NCBI GenBank assembly: GCA_037039925.1
Contig: JAXRKP010000168.1
Span: 66,001 to 130,000, forward strand
Source of the DNA: Doris montereyensis
Taxonomy: Eukaryota > Mollusca > Gastropoda > Nudibranchia > Dorididae
Length of the DNA stretch: 64,000 bases
Reading direction: 5' to 3'
Positions 55,401 through 59,825 of the stretch are shown one piece after another. Position 1 is the first letter of the stretch; each line of letters begins with the position of its first letter. The notes beneath the pieces are model-generated. The model saw nothing but the letters and a program-made list of their open reading frames with translations. It was not told the DNA's origin and did no database searches. Position numbers and translations under genes: made by a program.

Positions 55401-58400
55401 TGGGACCAATGTGTGAATAAATTAACATGAATCTTACAACTCCTTCGATTCATAATCCTCATGTTAAAAAGATTCATAGCCAGGTCATTTGTTTTTGGAA
55501 AAGTCATCAGCTGTACGAAACATTTAATGCGAGAAAAGGGAAACCTGGAAACCATTACGCTCTTTAACGATGAGGTAGTGAGCGCGCGGATGGGTTGACT
55601 GTCTCTCGCCACGAAGACCCAAAATTACATTGGATACGGCCAATGCCAGACTGTTCACACCTTGTCCCTCGATCTCGAGCGCCAATCTAAAGACGCCAGG
55701 TGATCGCATGCCACTTATGACATCAAGAAAGAGATGTGGGCGAAGTCCAGAAGACTGTTCAATTTTAATTGCCCAATGACCAACCAGTGATCCAATGGGA
55801 CATAGGATGTGCTGTACATTAGGTGGAGTTATGAAGAGAAGATTGGTCAACGGATAGGTAATGAAGGGTGGTTGCAATGCACGGCACATTGTTGACGGGC
55901 ATAAGCCCTATTAGATTAGCTATTGGATTACATGTATGATAAAGAAAAACAGAATATTTAATCAATTACGGACATATTTTATGATACTTTGGAGAAAAAG
56001 ATACCTGTAGTTGTCGTTGACACCGGGCATTTAGGCGAAAATTTTGGTTTTCAAATGGGCATTTAGAGGGGCAATTTATATTTTAAAAATCCGGTTTCAC
56101 TGAGATTGCAGGCATTTAGGCGAAACAAACATGTAGGCGGTGGGCATTTAGGCAGTCACTACTGTATTTAGTTTTTTTTTAGTTTGCCAATATACAAATA
56201 CAAAATAATTGTAAAAAAATGTAACTTAGCAAAAACGTATACATTTTCTGGAAAACTTTTTTTGAGAGTTTGTTTATAAATACAATAAATGGCTATCTAC
56301 ATGCAAAGTTTTATGACAACATATGGACAAATAAGGCCAAACAGCGAAAACATAGTCTAAAAAATAACATTTCAAGAAAACGCAATTGATATTTCACAAC
56401 ACTAAAAGCATACAAAAACACGTTTCACACAACTTTCGTTCATAAGAGTTTTTCACTTGTGATATCAAACAACATGCATCAAATGATAATAAAAACAATG
56501 CATAGAATAGAATGAATATATTCTGTAATCAAATATTACAATCACTGAAAACAGAATGAAACATTCACGATGACCCAATTGGGAAACCGACTCTGGGAAC
56601 CAATCATAGGTTCACACAGTTTTCTCTTGCTGACATCTATTTTGGAAGTCATCATTATCATTATTTTCATTTTGAAGCCTAATTTTATGTTTTAAAAGAT
56701 AAAGATGGATTTATAGCACAAGTGCAGGCTCAGCTGACTGTACATCATTTATCCCCCAGCATGCCATTTCATTCAAAGTACTTCTCAACCCCTGGGGAGG
56801 ATACAGTACAACAACCTGTGAGGCAATTCGTTCTAACATTCTGACAAGATCTTTCTCTGCCTATAGCTAAGTACTCATTCACACCTGAGTCAAGTAAGGA
56901 AGGCAGAGTGGAGTACATTAACGCTGTAAAAAAAAAAGACACCTGTGCCAACCATGGGGTCTGAACCAGTGTCATCATGATTACAAACTCACAACACTAC
57001 AGTTCTGCTACAATGCAATTGCTTATAAATTTTTATCTAATTAATATCACTTTTATTGTAAGGTGTACCTGAATGATTGATGCTTTCACAGGTATCCTTG
57101 ATTTTGAACTTCCAAAAAACTCTTGACAGCATTCCAAATTGCAATCTCATCATTTGGAGAAATCTTATGCCTTAGAATGAAAATAGAACAAGGGATCAAA
57201 ATTTCTGAGGGTTGTTTTATAATTCATTTGTTACATTCTAAAGTATCGTACATGTAAAGAAAAACAACAAATGTAAATTGATGTAATTTTTTCAAAAAAA
57301 GTCCCATCCTTTAAAGTTTTTAAGTATGTTCCCTTGGGAAAATTATGTTGGTTTGTTCTTCATAATGATAACAGGTATGATTTATATAACCTTAGATTTC
57401 TCCTTTTGAACGTATGAGTATGTGTCTGTACCTGCATTATGGAGGAAGACAGACCTAAAGTTATTTACACTTATCAACAGTCCTTTCATCAAGAGCTAAA
57501 GGCTCATATCTAAAGTTACAATGAAAGAAGTAAAATCTAAGCTCAACAATCTACAAGAAAAGTATTACAAGTCACCATCTTGTTTTATCGATATTAAATG
57601 AAGAATTATTTTCCTATTTTAGGTGGAATATTAGTTTCATTAAAGCAAAAGTTACATATCTTGAGGGATTCGAAGCCTACCAGTTGATCTCATATGTACT
57701 GTAATACGAAGGAGCCACAGTGGAGTGAAGTCAAAGGCGAAATATGACAATAGGTGACAACTACACTAATAAAGACAGAACAAACACGTGACGTTCCGGG
57801 GAACACAATGACATCTTGAATCGATGTTTGCAATCAATAATCAATATTTAGCAGTGTATATTTTTTGTTCTCCATTCATACAACAGGTATACTACTTTCC
57901 AACACAAAAAACCAAGAATTTGATTGAAACCTCACTTTTTCTTATTCACCAAGAGACCACAGAGGTAATATAGAGGTTTATAAAGAAACGTCACGTGTTT
58001 GTTCTGTCTTTATTAGTGGAGTTGTCACTTATTGTCATATTGAAGCCTCATATGTACTGGTATTGTTTTAGCAGTGTATATTTTTTGTTCTCCATTCATG
58101 CAATAGGTATACTACTTTCCAACACAAAAAACCAAGAATTTGATTGAAACCTCACTTTTTCTTATTCACCAAGAGACCACAGAGGTAATCGAGAATCTGT
58201 TGATATTTGTTCGGGATCACGACAGTTTCAGTACCCCAGGCAAATTTTGCCAATTTCAATTTGTCATGGACATTTGTGTGTTTATCTTTCAGTCTCAGAA
58301 ACAAACCTGAAATAAACATAGATATCTTATGTGAAAACATATCCATACAGAACATCCTTTTGAGTGTAGGAAACATGATAAACAATTAAACATATTTACA

Positions 58401-59734
58401 CACAAACAATGTAATTATCAATTAAATCAGAGGGAAGGGGAGCGCTGGGCGGGTTGGGATGTCATCGCTGTTGACAGATGTTAACATTAGAAAAGGCTTG
58501 CGCAGCTAGTTGGCACGCTGACAGTCATCACACATGGCGCTTGAAGCTGCCCACAAAGTTTTATGAGTTCACGGGAAGTGTGATTTCTGACCAGGCCATC
58601 ACCAATCTATTGAATTCAGTCGCATGGCAACCATCTGGTCTCACCAAGCCAAACTAGATTATTGCATTCTTTTTAATTTAGTAGGAGATAACAAGACCAA
58701 TTACGTATATGTGCAAACACACATTCTTATGATCAGCTCAATCACACACTCTCAAAACAGACCAGCTCACATTTACACCTCTATGGCGATGGACTTGTCC
58801 TAATAGGATCATTCCATTTTTACAATAGGGGTGACCAATAAATGAAAGTTATATAACAAGCCTACTTCATACATAGTACAGCTGTTAGCATCATTACTAC
58901 CAGTTATCCAAGGCAAAAATAATGATGAACACACCTTTAGAAATAGACTTAACCACAGGCCTTTTGGACGTAAGCTTATGAGCCTGAATGCATCCTTTTT
59001 CCTGTTTACTAAATGGTTAACCAATCAGAGAGAATTATTTTAAGAGGATTAAAAGAGGATGAGTGTAGGACAGTAAGAGGGTAACAAGACGGAGGAATAT
59101 TCAGGCCTCTCTTGACCAGAGTCCTTCCTTCCCAGCAAATGCCGCGCATCGTGCTGAGAGGTGCTTTAGGTGTAAGCTTATGAGCCTGAACGCATCCCTT
59201 TTTTTCTGTTTACTAACTAAATGACTACCCAATCAGAAAGCATTATTTTAAAGAGGATGACCGTAAGACAGTAAGAGGGTAACAAGACGGAGGAATATTC
59301 AGGCCCCTCTTGACCTGTCCTTCCTTCCCCGGCTGAGAGGTTTGTAGCGGGCAAGCGGCGAATCCCGGGCATAATGTTGAACATAGTGCTGTGACAAACC
59401 AGCATTAATCAGTCATAACCTTACCAGGGTTAAGATAATGGCTGATCTCGAGGTTTTATTTTGATGCGAGTTGGATTTCATGATATTTTAAAATACATCT
59501 AGATAGTTTGGAGTTATGTTATCTTATTGCTGAATTCAGCTCCCTTGCAAAAATTTAATTAAATAGATGTATTCGACTATGAAATCCTCCCGAATTAAGA
59601 TGAAACAGTAGGGATAAACACATGGTATACAGATGCAATGGTAGTCAGTAGTGAAAGAAAGGACAGAGTGATTGAGATATATCAATGGAAAGATATATAG
59701 ATAGAGATAGATAGATAGATAAATAGAGAGAGAA

Positions 59735-59825
<91 letters not shown>

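Larger units (their letters stand above)
55003..56164. mobile_element. TIR element, pogo/Tigger-like ends, about 1.16 kb
   Basis: Left end CAGTAGTGACCGCCTAAATG and right end GGCATTTAGGCAGTCACTA-CTG are inverted copies, with TA next to the right end. Subterminal GGGCATTTAGGCGAAA recurs at 55051, 56030 and 56117. The CAGTAGT..CC.C start resembles known pogo/Tigger TIRs. No transposase was seen inside, but it contains the candidate URB2 exon 4 and a GC-richer ORF. It could be two separate solo ends. Confidence 0.65.
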
